Below are positions 33,345 to 44,625 of a stretch of 64,000 bases of DNA, in pieces; within the stretch, counting starts at the first letter, position 1; the number at the start of each line of letters is the position of its first letter. A program made the translations under genes and the position numbers. The notes beneath the pieces were generated by a model that saw only the letters and a program-made list of their open reading frames with translations, was not told the DNA's origin and did no database searches. This DNA comes from Bostrychus sinensis (Eukaryota; Chordata; Actinopteri; Gobiiformes; Eleotridae), in the NCBI GenBank assembly GCA_020698575.1, contig CM036242.1, forward strand, positions 42,156,662 through 42,220,661, given 5' to 3'.

Positions 33345-34145
33345 AGACCTTGGTTTAGTCCTGGTTTAGTCCTGATTTAGTCCTGATTTAGTCCTGGTTT
33401 AGTCCTGGTTTAGTCCTGATTTAGTCCTGGTTTAGTCCTGGTTTAGTCCTGGTTTAGTCCTGGTTTACTCCTGGTTTACTCCTGGTTTAGTCCTGATTTA
33501 GTCCTGGTTTACTCCTGGTTTAGTCCTGGTTTAGTCCTGGTTTACTCCTGGTTTACTCCTGGTTTAGTCCTGATTTAGTCCTGGTTTACTCCTGGTTTAG
33601 TCCTGATTTAGTCCTGGTTTAGTCCTGGTTTACTCCTGGTTTACTCCTGGTTTAGTCCTGATTTATTCCTGGTTTAGTCCTGGTTTAGTCCTGATTTAGT
33701 CCTGGTTTACTCCTGGTTTAGTCCTGATTTAGTCCTGGTTTACTCCTGGTTTAGTCCTGGTTTAGTCCTGATTTAGTCCTGGTTTAGTCCTGGTTTACTC
33801 CTGGTTTACTCCTGGTTTAGTCCTGATTTATTCCTGGTTTAGTCCTGGTTTAGTCCTGATTTAGTCCTGGTTTACTCCTGGTTTAGTCCTGATTTAGTCC
33901 TGGTTTAGTCCTGGTTTAGTCCTGATTTAGTCCTGGTTTACTCCTGGTTTAGTCCTGATTTAGTCCTGATTTAGTCCTGGTTTAGTCCTGGTTTAGTCCT
34001 GATTTAGTCCTGGTTTACTCCTGGTTTAGTCCTGATTTAGTCCTGGTTTACTCCTGGTTTAGTCCTGATTTAGTCCTGATTTACTCCTGGTTTAGTCCGT
34101 GTTTAGTCCTGGTTTAGTCCTGGTTTAATCCTGGTTTAGTCCTGA
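33345..34145 (-). repeat. 11-bp array TCCTGGTTTAG, about 72 units
   Basis: Three unit types (TCCTGGTTTAG, TCCTGATTTAG, TCCTGGTTTAC) follow each other in recurring orders. The marker TTTACTCCTGGTTTACTCC occurs at 33464, 33541, 33629 and 33794, with spacings 77, 88 and 165, all multiples of 11, so the register is kept throughout. Confidence 0.95.
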
Positions 34146-34411
34146 TGTACAGATGAATGTGTGGCTTGTCAAACAGAAATAGCCTGAGCTCTGGTGTCAG
34201 TTGTTTTCTAAATGAGATGTTTAACAGCACAGGTGCTAATGCTAACGCTAATAATATCCTCATGCTGTTGAAGTGAAACACTGACACAGATTAGCAACGA
34301 TTCACCACAGCACTTCACGACAACTTCTAGAACTACTTCTCCCCAGGATGTTGGCTTTATCAGAGTGTTGATCCCGCCTCAGGCCCAAAGCAGCTGGGAC
34401 ATGCTCTGTAT

Positions 34412-34715
34412 CAGTGGTTCTCAGACTGTGGTACAGGTCCCACTGGTGGTACTCTGGAGTCTTCTCGAGTTAATTTAGAGCCTGTTTTATTCCTGTTTTC
34501 TGTAACTTTGAAGTAATTTTTTTGGCATGGATTAAGTTCTGATTTAGTCCTGGTTCTGCCCTGTTTTGGCTTTGATTTAGTCCCGGTTAAACCCCAATTT
34601 AGTTCTGATTTAACTTTTGGTTTTTCTCCTGATTTAGCCTTGGTTTAGATCTGGTTTAGTCCAGATCCAGGCCCATTTTATTCAGTTAAAGCTGGTTCTG
34701 AAACACTCAGTTCTT
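34412..34715 (-). mobile_element. hAT-like element with TTTAGTCC core (decayed)
   Basis: The left terminus is CAGTGGTTCTCAGACTGTGG then CCCACTGGTGGTAC. The right side has ATTCAGTTAAAGCTGGTTCT, shared with the right end near 18085. The core holds about 15 diverged GATTTAGTCCTGG units. Confidence 0.65.
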
Positions 34716-34854
34716 CTCTGAGGTAGAGGTCGACTAATACATCGATTCTTGGTCAGGCTCATGTCAGGGCCCCATATGACTGAAGGACCCCATCTTGTCT
34801 CAGTTTGGGCTCTTACTCTGCAGTTCATAGGAAACATCCAAAATCTCTTTATCT

Positions 34855-34985
34855 CAGCCTGAACCAGGACTAAACCAGGACTAAACCAGGACTAAACAAG
34901 AGATAAACCAGGACTAAACCAGGACTAAACCAGGACTAAACTTGTTCTAAATAAAGACTAAACCAAGACTAAACCAGGACTATTT
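34855..34985 (+). repeat. CTAAACCAGGA array
   Basis: About 11 units in direct orientation. From 34986 to 35404 there is no other feature. Confidence 0.9.
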
Positions 34986-35404
34986 CAGGAGAGGACAGAT
35001 TTAGTGTCAGTTTCAGACCAGGTTTAGGTTTTCTGTGAGGTCTGAGGACTCTGTTGGTCCTGAGTCTGGTCCCACTGCCGTCTGACTGACAGCTCAGAGT
35101 TTAAAGACACTCTAGACCTGTATTTACCGGACCTGGACCTCTTCAGTCCGAGAAGGACCAGCTGTGGGACACATCCTGCTCAAGTACAGTCAGCTCTAAT
35201 CCTGGTCTTTGTTTGGCTTAGACTCTTTTGTTGGGTTTGTGTTGCTTATGAAACAGAGAGCCCAGTTTTCAAGGTTTTTTGTCCGAGTTTGAGACACGGG
35301 CCCGAGATACTGACTTCACTCGCTAAAAGAACAAAATCCATTGTGAGATATGAGTGTTTCAGAGCATTTACCCTTGAACTAGAAGATCTTTGGTTTGAGT
35401 CCAG

Positions 35405-35690
35405 GTCTAGGACTAAACCAGGATTAACTAACTAAAACAGGATGGAGCCAGGACTAAACCAGTACAGGTTGAAACTGGGACTAAACAAGAGCCATAGGAT
35501 TAAACCAAGATTATACCAAAAGACTAAACCAGGGCTGAACCAGGACTAAACCAGGACTTAACCAGGGCTAAACTAGGTCTGACCCAGGAGTAAACCAGGA
35601 CTTAAACTAGAAATAAACCAGGGCTAAACAAATACTAAATAAGGTCAAAAACAGGACTAATCTAAGATTAAACCAGGACTAAACCTAGGA
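35405..35690 (+). repeat. CTAAACCAGGA array (degenerate)
   Basis: About 24 diverged units in direct orientation. Confidence 0.85.
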
Positions 35691-35819
35691 GAGTTTCACA
35701 CAAATTAAATTTGTATTAATTAAACTTTGTAATAAAAATAATGCCTAAAAACAAAAAGCATTATCAACTGATAAGAAAAATAAATTTAATGTATCTTATG
35801 AAAATGAGGCATTTTATGT

Positions 35820-36020
35820 GTAAAAGTATCTGAATACTGGACAGAGCCAGGTTTACAATTCTTGACTCATTTTGTCGACACGTTCCATAAAAAGGTTTTA
35901 CAGAGTGAGTTATAGAGATCTGGTTTTGTCTTTGAGTAAAATAGAAAATACAATACAAAACAGCAAAAAATATAATTTCACCATGTTTTTGAAGTAAAAT
36001 ATCAAATAAATCCGGCTTGG
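35820..36020 (+). repeat. Dispersed repeat family B, copy 2
   Basis: Matches 10800-11010 (see that entry). A TAG microsatellite follows at 36087-36115. From 36116 to 36830 no feature is recognised. Confidence 0.55.
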
Positions 36021-36834
36021 AATTAAACAAATCCTTCTGTAAAAGCCTTCCGAATATTGTGAAGTACACAACTGTAGAGTACTCGGAGTAGTAGTAGTAG
36101 TTGTAGCAGTAGTAAGTCATTTATTGCAGTATAATAGGCCAGATACTATTGAAGTCCATTGAGGAAGTCAGAAAACCACTAACACATTACTAAAAGCTGT
36201 AAATTGTAATAGTTTTAAGGCTTCACAGTAAATTAAAATAATAAAACATTTAAATAGCGTTTCCTGTCGTGACATTACCACATTAGTGTGTACGGTCCAC
36301 AGACTCCGAGCTCCTCTAAAACGCAGGAGTCGTAGAATTTTCCAGTGAGGTCAGAGTTTGGAAATAGAATAAAAAAGTGTTAATGGGGCAAAAACAGTTA
36401 CCCCAGATAACTGCAGTACCATTAGTTTCAACTGGAGCGGGGTCGGGACAGGGGCAGGAGTCAGGCCTGGGCTCACCACAGGCAGGAACAATCTGAGGTA
36501 GAGCCTGGCTTCATCTCACCCTCTCCTCTGCATCCTCTTCTCTCCCTCAGCCTCATCCTTCTGTCCATCACTGTCCCTCCTCTGTGTCTCCAGAACCACT
36601 CCCCTGAGCTGTTCCTCTGATAGACTCATGAACTGATCCTGTCCATTTTTGTCATAGATAAAGAGAACAGAGAGACATCTCCAGCTCTGACTCCTATCTG
36701 TTCCTCCGAGCCTCTGCTCCTCTCTGTTCCTAAAACTAATTATTATCAATAATATCATTTTGCTCACCCGCTGTCAGAGGCTTTTCAATCTTTTAATCTT
36801 TTCAAAGTTTCCAAAAGCCTTTAGACAGACTTTG

Positions 36835-36980
36835 CATTAAACCTCTTTACTTGAGTACTATACTTAAGGAAAGATTTTGAGAATCTGTACTTTACTGGAG
36901 TAGTATTTGTTGAGGAAGCATCTTACTTTTACTCCACTACATTTGAAAGCTAAACATAATACTTTGTACTCCACTAATTC
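36835..36980 (+). repeat. Fragment of the 31064 MITE family
   Basis: GAGTACTATACTTAAGG, TCTGTACTTTACTGGAGTAG and TTTTACTCCACTACATTTGA match the 31064 element. Sequence 36981-37500 is AT-rich with no gene. Confidence 0.55.
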
Positions 36981-37500
36981 AATTCAATTCCGTTTTATTT
37001 GTATAGCCCAGTATCACAACAAAATGTGTAGTAAAATGGTTTAAAAATGTTCAAATTTTTATACATTAAGTTAATAACTACTGGTGTTTAAATAAATTAG
37101 TAAATTAAATAAGTAAATTAAATTAGTAATTTAAATAAGTGCTAAATCAGTATATAATGCAGGTAATTATTCAGTAAAAATATAATTTAAAATGAGGTCT
37201 AAAACTAAATAGTTTGGTTCAGTGTTAACGCATGTAAAATCTTTCTTCTTCTTCTTTTTCTTTAGACAATTTCAAGTAAATCACTTCAGTAAAAGTATCT
37301 AGGTTACTGTCTACCACTGCCTGATACTGCTAAACCTGCTAATATCACCAAAACTGGACATTCAAGTAAAAGTACTGTGGAGTGGAATCCAGTGGTACTT
37401 GGGCCATTCTATGTTTGGACAATGGCGTTTATAAGAATCCACTAATCGTTCATCTCTGTTACTTTCCTCTGGAACAAGCCTCTCCTCTTCCTGCTCTTAC

Positions 37501-37572
37501 CGTCTTGTAGTTCTGACAGGAGAAGTGGCTGTAGCTCCGGACTGGGACCTGAACACTGAGGTAAGCCTCCAT
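37501..37572 (-). CDS. Candidate alternative first exon with phase-0 donor (weak)
   Basis: On the minus strand an ATG at 37572 opens 24 codons, beginning MEAYLSVQVP and ending CQNYKT, followed directly by a strong donor ACG|GTAAGAG. The donor is phase 0, as needed to join exon 1 of the navigator gene (which begins in phase 0) 7.6 kb downstream. Alternative navigator N-termini in mammals end at the same position and one is of similar length. The frame stays open upstream to about 37900 without another ATG, so it could be an internal exon. I do not recognise the peptide; this is inference only. Confidence 0.22.
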
Positions 37573-37889
37573 ACGAGCCTCCGAATCCAAGTCCAAGTCC
37601 AAGTCTGAGTCTGCTGGGTTTACAGAGCTCCAGTGAGACCCGGACAGACCCAGAGTAAGAGGAGAGGAGACCCTGAGTAAATATAGACGGCTCTCTGGTG
37701 ACAGGCTTTTTTCAGACACAACACTCTTCTTTCCTGCAGACACTTCTCCTTCACTGTCCACTGTTAAAACACTGAAAACATCGCTGCCGTTAAGCCCCTC
37801 CCACTTAGTGAACTCAGTTCTTATTGACCAAAATGTTCTGTTCTGTTTTTTTGTCTGAAAACAGACTCTATATTTTGCTAAATCAACCT

Positions 37890-38255
37890 TTTCGCTTTTT
37901 TAACCCTGTTCTAATGTTGTTTCCTCCTCAAAAACAGACTTGCAGTAGTATTCTGTTTGAGTAATCCTGTATGCTGAGGCACTGCCCTTCTCCAGAGCTG
38001 AAAACGCTCGGTCTCACGGCTCTACGTAGACACGTGAAACCAGGAAGTGCTGTTGCGCATTTCTAAAACCCATACACCGTCACTGGACTTGCTCTGATCA
38101 TTTCAGCCTTAAACCTCTGTCACTACAAAGCAATCAGCTCAGAAATCTATCTGTTAGCATCAAGTCACTAACAGCCATGCTACATAGCCATTTTATGCTT
38201 TGTCCAATCCCGAGCGTTGCCAGCAGGGGGCAACAGACACCTAATCCAAACAAAC
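37890..38255 (+). repeat. Dispersed repeat family D, copy 2
   Basis: GTTTCCTCCTCAAAAACAGA, GGCACTGCCCTTCTCCAGAG and CAATCAGCTCAGAAATCTAT match 46140-46445; the end AACAGACACCTAATCC also matches, but about 170 bp of the interior is missing. From 38256 to 38805 I see only GACTTAGACCAGACC-like words near 38390-38580. Confidence 0.7.
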
Positions 38256-38805
38256 ATGGAGACAGGTCTGAAGAAGTGTCCCACAGAGACCTGAGGAGTC
38301 AGTCCATTAGAGGCTTGTCCACAGACGTCATTGACTGGTCATTGATTTAATCCATCTGCCCCTGAACAAGACGTGGGTCCTGGGACCTGGGACTTAGACC
38401 AAACCAGACTACAGGGTCTTAGAGTACTTAGACAAGACAAGGACTTGGAGAAGACCAGGACTTAGACAAGGCTAGAACTTACACCAGACCACACCAGTAG
38501 GGGACAGAGGCAAGCAGAGGGGGACATGTGGCTGCTCTGACCCAGGACTTAGACCAGACCAGGACCAGGGTAGACCAGTGCATAGAGGACCAGACCAGAG
38601 GAGAGGACATGTGGAGGGGGGGCAAAGGGGTCAGAGGGTGGCACAGATGGCTGATGGGAAAATAATGGATGGACTCAGTCATGGCAGCAGAAGGAACAGA
38701 GACTGGATTCAACAGAGCAGACTCATAACAGACAGGTTCAGAGAATATGAGCGATGATTTTTAATTATTACCAACCTTAATCTGTTAAATCTGTTCATAA
38801 TGCCA

Positions 38806-40243
38806 CCTACAGTCATGTTCAATAATAGTAATAGTAATAACATCACAAAACAAAACAATCACTGTTTTTTGTCAAAAAATATATTTCTACAGGGCAAATA
38901 CCTGTAGGTATAGTGGAATAACAGAAAACCAACAGACCCAGTCCTGAAATGCATGCTGCTAATTATTTTTATTTGAATAATTAATTGAAAGGGGTGTGGT
39001 CAAAATAACAGCAGTGTGATGGCTCAGGGGCCTCAGTCAGCTGTGAGTAACCAGCTGTTAAACAGCTGTCCCTTATGAAAGGACAAAGGCAGGACATGCT
39101 GTGCAGCGCATTTCTCTCAAAAAATCTGAGAAAGATGGGTCGGTCGAGACATTGTTTAGAAGAACAGCGTACTTTCATTAAAAAGTTGACTGCAGAGGGG
39201 AAAACATACAAACATATAAAGAAGTGCAGAAAATGATGCTCAGCTAAAATGATCTTAAATGGTGACCAAAACCTGAAAGACATGGAAGAAAACAAAAAAC
39301 TACCACTCAAACAAACCCAAAGAAGCCAACATGGCAAAGGCTCAGCCAATGATGAGCTCCAGGGAGATTAAAGAAAATCTAAAAATACCTGAGGAGACGC
39401 CTTCGAGAAGCCAAACTTTCAGCAAGAAGCCTCCACAAAGTCCCATTGTTAAAAACAGAGCTGAGCTGGTTAAAGAACTCACTGAGTGACTAAAGAGGAT
39501 TGGACTGATGAAAGTAAGATTGTTCTTTTTGGGTCTAGGGGCCACAGACGACCCCCAAACACTGAGTCCCAGCCCCAGGACACTGTGAGGACAGTAAAGC
39601 CTGGTGGAGCATCATGATCTGGGGATGTTTCTCAGACTGAGGTGTGGGGCCGATTTATGGCACACAGAGATCACAGATCAGTTTAAATAAATCCAAATAC
39701 TTCAGAGTTCATGTTTCAGCAACACAATGACCTAAGACACACAGTAACAGAGCAGCATCTGGCTCAGGGCCAACCAGATTAATGTTATGGAGGGGCCCCA
39801 CAGTCCTCAGACCTTAACCCTGTAGAAAACCTGTGGGGTGACATTAAAAATGCTGTTTCTGAGGCCAAACCAAGAAATGCAGAGGAACTGTGGAATGTAG
39901 TCCAGTCGTCCTGGGCTGTGATACCTGCCAGAAGTTAGTGGACTCCATGCATCACAGATGAAGAGCAGCTCTCGAAAACCATGGTTATACTAAATATTAG
40001 TTCACAGATCCACAGGAAACTGAATCTTAAAGCATTTTTTCAGTTTATATTATAAATGTTTGTGTAAATGTCTATTTTTTGAACAGCGTAATATTCCATT
40101 TTTTCTTTCTGTAAATACAAATTTGATAATTTTTTGTTCATGTTTTGATTTGGAATAGATTGAGCCGTGTTCTCAGTGCATTTGCATGTGTGGAAATAAA
40201 AGCTACAAAAGGAATTTTCAGATTTTCTCAAACCTTACTGTGC
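38806..40243 (+). pseudogene. Decayed Tc1/mariner-like transposon
   Basis: The plus strand keeps scattered transposase motifs in broken frames: GAGTGACTAAAGAGG then a WTDESKIVLFGS-like stretch at about 39496-39535 (first catalytic Asp region), VFQQHNDLRHT at about 39712-39745 (second Asp), and SSDLNPVENLWGDIK at about 39805-39850. Frameshifts and stops separate them, so no transposase can be made. Flanks CTACAGTCATGTTCAA (left) and CTTACTGTG (right) may be the decayed inverted ends. The family assignment rests on the QHND and DLNPVENLW motifs typical of Tc1-like elements. Confidence 0.8.
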
Positions 40244-40529
40244 AGTATCTCAGTATTTCAGTAAAAGCCACTACAGCCAGCTCTTGTCGTATTAAAATCT
40301 TGTGTAAATACTGTAACACTGTGTCTTTGTGGTCTCTGGTCTTCCTCTGGTCCAGATTTAGCTCCAGGTCTGGTTCCGAGTGGTTTGGTCCGTAGGTCTG
40401 GTTCCAAGTGGTTTTCACGTGCACAGCTCCTCATGCACGCTCACAGCTCTAAAGTGGTTTTAACCAGACCTCAGAGAGAGAGAGAGACCTCAGAGACCAG
40501 GGACCAAAGGCAGACCAGAGATAGTACTG

Positions 40530-40556
40530 TTACTACTACTACTACTGCTACTACTA
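40530..40556. repeat. (TAC)n microsatellite
   Basis: Short TAC/TGC triplet run. Confidence 0.8.
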
Positions 40557-40639
40557 ACCCCAAACAAGAAAAATGTAGTCAGATGTAAACCAGGCTCAAA
40601 CAGAAAACTGAACCAAAAAACAGGCAAAAATGACTGGCT

Positions 40640-41035
40640 TAGGACGTTTTTTGCCAAATAAATGAAGACAAAACCAGGACTAAAGGTGGTCTAGACCAAG
40701 GACTACAGTATGTGACAGAGACTTCACTGGGACAAGGACCATAAAAAAATGGACTAAACCTGAACAGAGTTCATGTGATGGTCGGCCCAGGGCTCGATCC
40801 CACAATCTCTTTGCTGGGAGGCAAGAACACTAACTGCTCTGCCACCGTGCACCCTATAGCTGATATATATAACAATATATAACAAAATACTAAGTACAAA
40901 CCCTGAACTAGGACTTAAACAGAGCTTAAACCAGGACTAAACCAAGACTAAACCAGGACTAAACCAGGACTAAACCAGGACTAAAGTAGGACAAAGACCC
41001 AGGCTAAAATAAGTACTAGACCAGGACTAAACCTC
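40640..41035 (+). repeat. CTAAACCAGGA units interrupted by a SINE-like fragment
   Basis: Units at 40670-40770 and 40905-41030 flank 40775-40860, where the complement reads GTGGCAGAGCAGTTAGTGTT then GATCGAGCCCTGGGCC, a tRNA-like SINE head found widely in fish. Confidence 0.65.
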
Positions 41036-41117
41036 CAAACACCATCAGGTCCATTATCTCACTATCTCGTGCATAAAAGCTTGTAAATATTCATCAACAG
41101 CTGCCGTGTGAGATAAG

Positions 41118-41165
41118 GTCATGTGACTGCTGAGAGGTCATGTGACTGCTGTGGGGTCACATGAC
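41118..41165. promoter_or_regulatory. Three 19-bp-spaced GTCATGTGAC E-boxes
   Basis: GTCATGTGAC at 41118-41127 and 41137-41146, and the complement GTCACATGAC at 41156-41165, sit at exact 19-bp spacing. This is the M-box/CLEAR-like E-box recognised by MITF/TFE/USF family factors. The block may simply be a 19-bp tandem triplication. Function is not shown by sequence. Confidence 0.4.
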
Positions 41166-41230
41166 TGGGGACCCGCTGATGTCGCCGATAAAAGCAGGAT
41201 GCCGCCGATTGAATAATGAAGATAAGGGGT

Positions 41231-41900
41231 GTTTCTCATTTGCCAGGATCCTTGGCGGCTGAACCAGCTCCTCAGTGCTAAACGAGTCCAAACGGTTAAA
41301 CCCCCCTCGTCCTCCACAGCTCGTCTCCTCCGTTTGGATAATTCACAAAGGAGGAGAAGGTTTAAGACAAACTTAAATATGATATTAAAGTCCCTACAGT
41401 AAAAAGAATAAAATATGTTACTACTGTGCCCCACACTGCAGGAAATAACAGGATAACCAGACTCACAATAAAAAGCCAATTTTAGGCTAGGCATGGAGGA
41501 AAGTTTTAGCTGTTTCTGATTATTTAATTTTAACTTATTTTGCTATAAGTATATTGTTTTATGTACATTTGGTTATAGAAACAAATTAGACCTGCTGATA
41601 GGTGATGATTTTCATTAATATGACATCTTTTTAAAGTATTCCTCTAAGATCTATTTTTTTAATCACATCAAAATGTAGAGACATGGGGAAACTCTACAAA
41701 AACTTGTTGACATTCTGATGTTTGACCACTTTTCACTCCTAAAGAAGTCATTTTAGACCGATGTTTTTAACACACAGCGTTTGATCACGTGACACACTCC
41801 CAAGCATGTTCCAAAAGCGCTCAGATGCAACGTTAGCAGGACACTCGGCTTTAATTCGGAGGAGCTGACTCCAGAAGAATGATCCTGGCAAATGAGAAAC
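41231..41900. repeat. Inverted repeat with GATA-rich surroundings
   Basis: GTTTCTCATTTGCCAGGATC at 41231-41250 has its exact complement at 41881-41900. Further inward CAGCTCCTC (41265) pairs with GAGGAGCTG (41859). No transposon family recognised. Several (A)GATAAG or CTTATCT motifs lie in and around it (41111, 41220, 41944, 41991, 42005). Confidence 0.7.
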
Positions 41901-42489
41901 ATCCAAGGTGTTATTAGTTTCCTGTGGAGTCTGTCTTTTGGGCCTTATCTGCTTCCGTAGCGGCTGCAGCAGGAGCAGGAAGAGGGCGGGGATAAGGCTG
42001 GGGCAGATAAGAGTTTTAATTGGTGCATCACTCAGGGGTCAGTCACAACAGCAGGGAGACATTTGGAGAGATGGAGATAGACAGAGGGGGGAAAGTGTGA
42101 GGAACAGATTTGGTGACTTAATTAGACTGTAACCAGACTAAACCAAAAGTGGACCAGTACCAAAGCAGGAGTAATATAGGACTAGAGACCCAAGTCAACG
42201 TTAAGTACTAAACCAGGTAAACAGAGACTTAGGGCCTGTTTACACAACAGCTCTGGGTAACAGTCCTGCCGGCTCAGATTCACATTTACACAAAAGTGCT
42301 GAGGTGTGAAGAAAACGAGAGTGGGTGTGATCAAACTGTAATACCTGTATCTGTCCAGTAAACGGCGCCGTGGGCTCCGCAAATGCTCTACACCACACAG
42401 AGAATACACAGCAGAGGAAGTGATAGTTCTGTCTGCAACTTCCTAACAACTTTAGGATCTTGTGGTTTTATGGAGCCATTTTCATAAAG

Positions 42490-42740
42490 TCTCTAAACCA
42501 GGTCTAAATCAGGTCTAAACCAAGACCAAACCAGGTCTAAACCAGACTAAACCAGGACAAAACTATTGAACCCAGGATTGAACCAGGACTATACTGCTTA
42601 TAACTGCTATCACATTGAGGAGCTTGTACCGAGGAGTCCTAAGTTCTGGGTGTGTACTACTACTACTACTACTACTGCTGCTACTACTACTACTACTACT
42701 GCTACTACTACTACTGCTGCTACTACTACTACTACTACTG

Positions 42741-42771
<31 letters not shown>

Positions 42772-42772
42772 A
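42490..42772. repeat. CTAAACCAGG units leading into a (CTA)n microsatellite
   Basis: About eight units to 42590, then ATCACATTGAGGAGCTTGTA and a 118-bp TAC/TGC triplet tract (42655-42772), then ACCAGTTTCATGCTGAGTTT. The whole arrangement recurs at 44400-44625 (GAACTTATACTGAGGAGTCC, triplets 44542-44575, ACCAGTTTCATGCTGAAGTT), a duplicated composite repeat. Confidence 0.8.
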
Positions 42773-43139
42773 GTTATTTGTGTGTCATACCAGTTTCATG
42801 CTGAGTTTGTTCTGCTTCCATCTTGTGGTTTTCTGGGTCATTTGTCATAAAATCTCTCATAAAAGTCAGTCCTGATACAGATATTTTTGACATTACTGAC
42901 TGAATATGAACATATGAGACAGAAATATGAACGTATAAGACAGAAAAGCCATGTGATAGTGAACAGAACTGAACTGTGACCAGCAGACAGCCACTGTTTC
43001 TCATTTCAGTTCCGAGCGGCTCCCAGTGTGAGACCAAACACTTCCTCCAGAGTTTTCAAAAGGTAGCAGATTCAGAAAACAGAAACCCGATCCTCACGTA
43101 AACTAAAGGACAAACCTTTGGGGGTTCGGTTAAACGAGT
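42773..43139. other. No feature recognised
   Basis: Non-coding, with a local duplication of 'atatgaac(g)tat(g)agacagaa' at 42905-42945. Confidence 0.4.
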
Positions 43140-43335
43140 TGTCGTCTCAACAGTAATGGTGCACAGAGGCAGAGTGGTTAGCATTCCAGCCTCTCAAAAA
43201 GAAGTTGATTTTTGGGCTGGCTGACAAACACGATCTCTCTGAGTGGATTCCTCCTGATGTTACAGAGGGTTCTCTCCTCCGTCCAAACACACACACAGGT
43301 AATCTCTCAATTCTTAGCCCTGTGGCCATTGTCCA
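43140..43335 (+). repeat. SINE-like fragment
   Basis: GGTGCACAGAGGCAGAGTGG at the left is a tRNA-like SINE head word, also present in reverse at 40860; the rest is diverged. Confidence 0.35.
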
Positions 43336-43621
43336 GGTTGTGCCCCAGGACTAAACAAGAACTAAACAAAGACTAAACAAGGGCAAAACATCAATTAAAA
43401 AATAAAGCAGGAACTCCCAAAAATGCAGGATCTAATTGGGTCTAAACAAAACCCAACATTTTCAACCAAATTTCAAACCAAAAACTGGACTGAAACCGGT
43501 TTAAGTGTAAGTGAGCCGCAGGAGACACAAAGCAGAACCAAAGCAGGATTATGAAGGGACTCAGCTGTGAGAAAAAAGTCAGACCAAGACACAGTACAGT
43601 GATGAAACAACAGGCTTAGAT

Positions 43622-44283
43622 CAGTGGTTCTAAAGTTGTGGTATGGAACCCACTGGTGGTACTTTGGAGTCTTTTACTGGTCTCCATTAGTCCTGCTTTA
43701 GTTGGGCCTTCAATTTGAATTGAAGACCACTGCTTAGTTGTGGTTTAGGCAAAGTTTAGTCCTGGTTCAGTCCTGGACTAGTCATGGTTACATGCTGGTT
43801 TAGTCCTGGTTTAGAACTTCTTTACCCTAGTCCTTGATTAGTTCTAGGTTAATCCTGGTTTAGTTTAGTCCTGGTTTAGGTTTTGTCAAGTTTTAGTCCT
43901 GGTTAAATTGTGGTTTACACTTGGTTTAGTTCAGTTCTAGATAAGCCCTGGTTATGTCCACTTTTAATCCAGATTTAGTCCCAGTTCAGTCCTGGTTTAG
44001 TCTAGCCCTGGTTTAGCCCTTGTTTAGCCCCGTTTAGTCCAGGTTCAGTCCTGGTATACAGTAGTCCCCCTTTTTGAGTAAGGTATTTTTCTGTCAATCC
44101 CTATTGTGTTCCTTGTTTTAGTCTTGGTTTAGTCCAGATTTAGGATCACTTTAGTCCTGGTTTAGTCCAGATTTAGGCTCACTTTAGTCCTAGTTTGGTC
44201 CAGATTTAGGCTCACTTTAGAGCGTTACAGATTGTATTTGTAAAGCCAGGTGGTAATTGTTGTGAAAAGAATGAGAACCACTG
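43622..44283 (-). mobile_element. Complete hAT-like MITE with a TTTAGTCCTGG core
   Basis: The left terminus is CAGTGGTTCTAAAGTTGTGG then CCCACTGGTGGTAC. The right terminus, complemented, is CAGTGGTTCTCATTCTTTTC then ATTACCACCTGGC. Between them lie about 40 degenerate units of TGGTTTAGTCC. This is the clearest case that the dispersed array family is the internal part of a terminal-inverted-repeat element. Other related ends are at 18138, 25503, 34412 and 62469. Confidence 0.8.
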
Positions 44284-44399
44284 CTCAAGATGTTTATCAC
44301 AAATATGTTGCATTAATGTTTTGTCAGCTGACGCCAAGAAAGAAAGAAATACCATACTGTCAGAACCAGGACCAGGACTGGACCAGGACTCAACTATTG

Positions 44400-44625
44400 A
44401 ACCCATAACTAACTCAGGACTAAACCAGTACTAAACCAGGTCTAAACTAGGATTAAACCAGGAATAAACCAGGACTGTATTGCTACTAAAATGTCTACTA
44501 TCACATTGAGGAACTTATACTGAGGAGTCCTGAGTTCTGTGTACTACTACTACTACTACTACTACTACTGCTACTCCTGAAGAGTATGTGTGTGTCGTAC
44601 CAGTTTCATGCTGAAGTTGTTCTGC
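44400..44625. repeat. Second copy of the CTAAACC/(TAC)n composite
   Basis: See 42490-42772. Units at 44400-44475, triplets at 44542-44575. A GA dinucleotide run follows at 44850-44876 and four TTTAGTCC-type units at 44965-45062. Confidence 0.75.

Noticed and set aside
2561..34145. Telomere-like interstitial repeats (TTAGGG)
   Set aside because: The TTTAGTCCTGG units only superficially resemble telomeric DNA; no TTAGGG runs are present.
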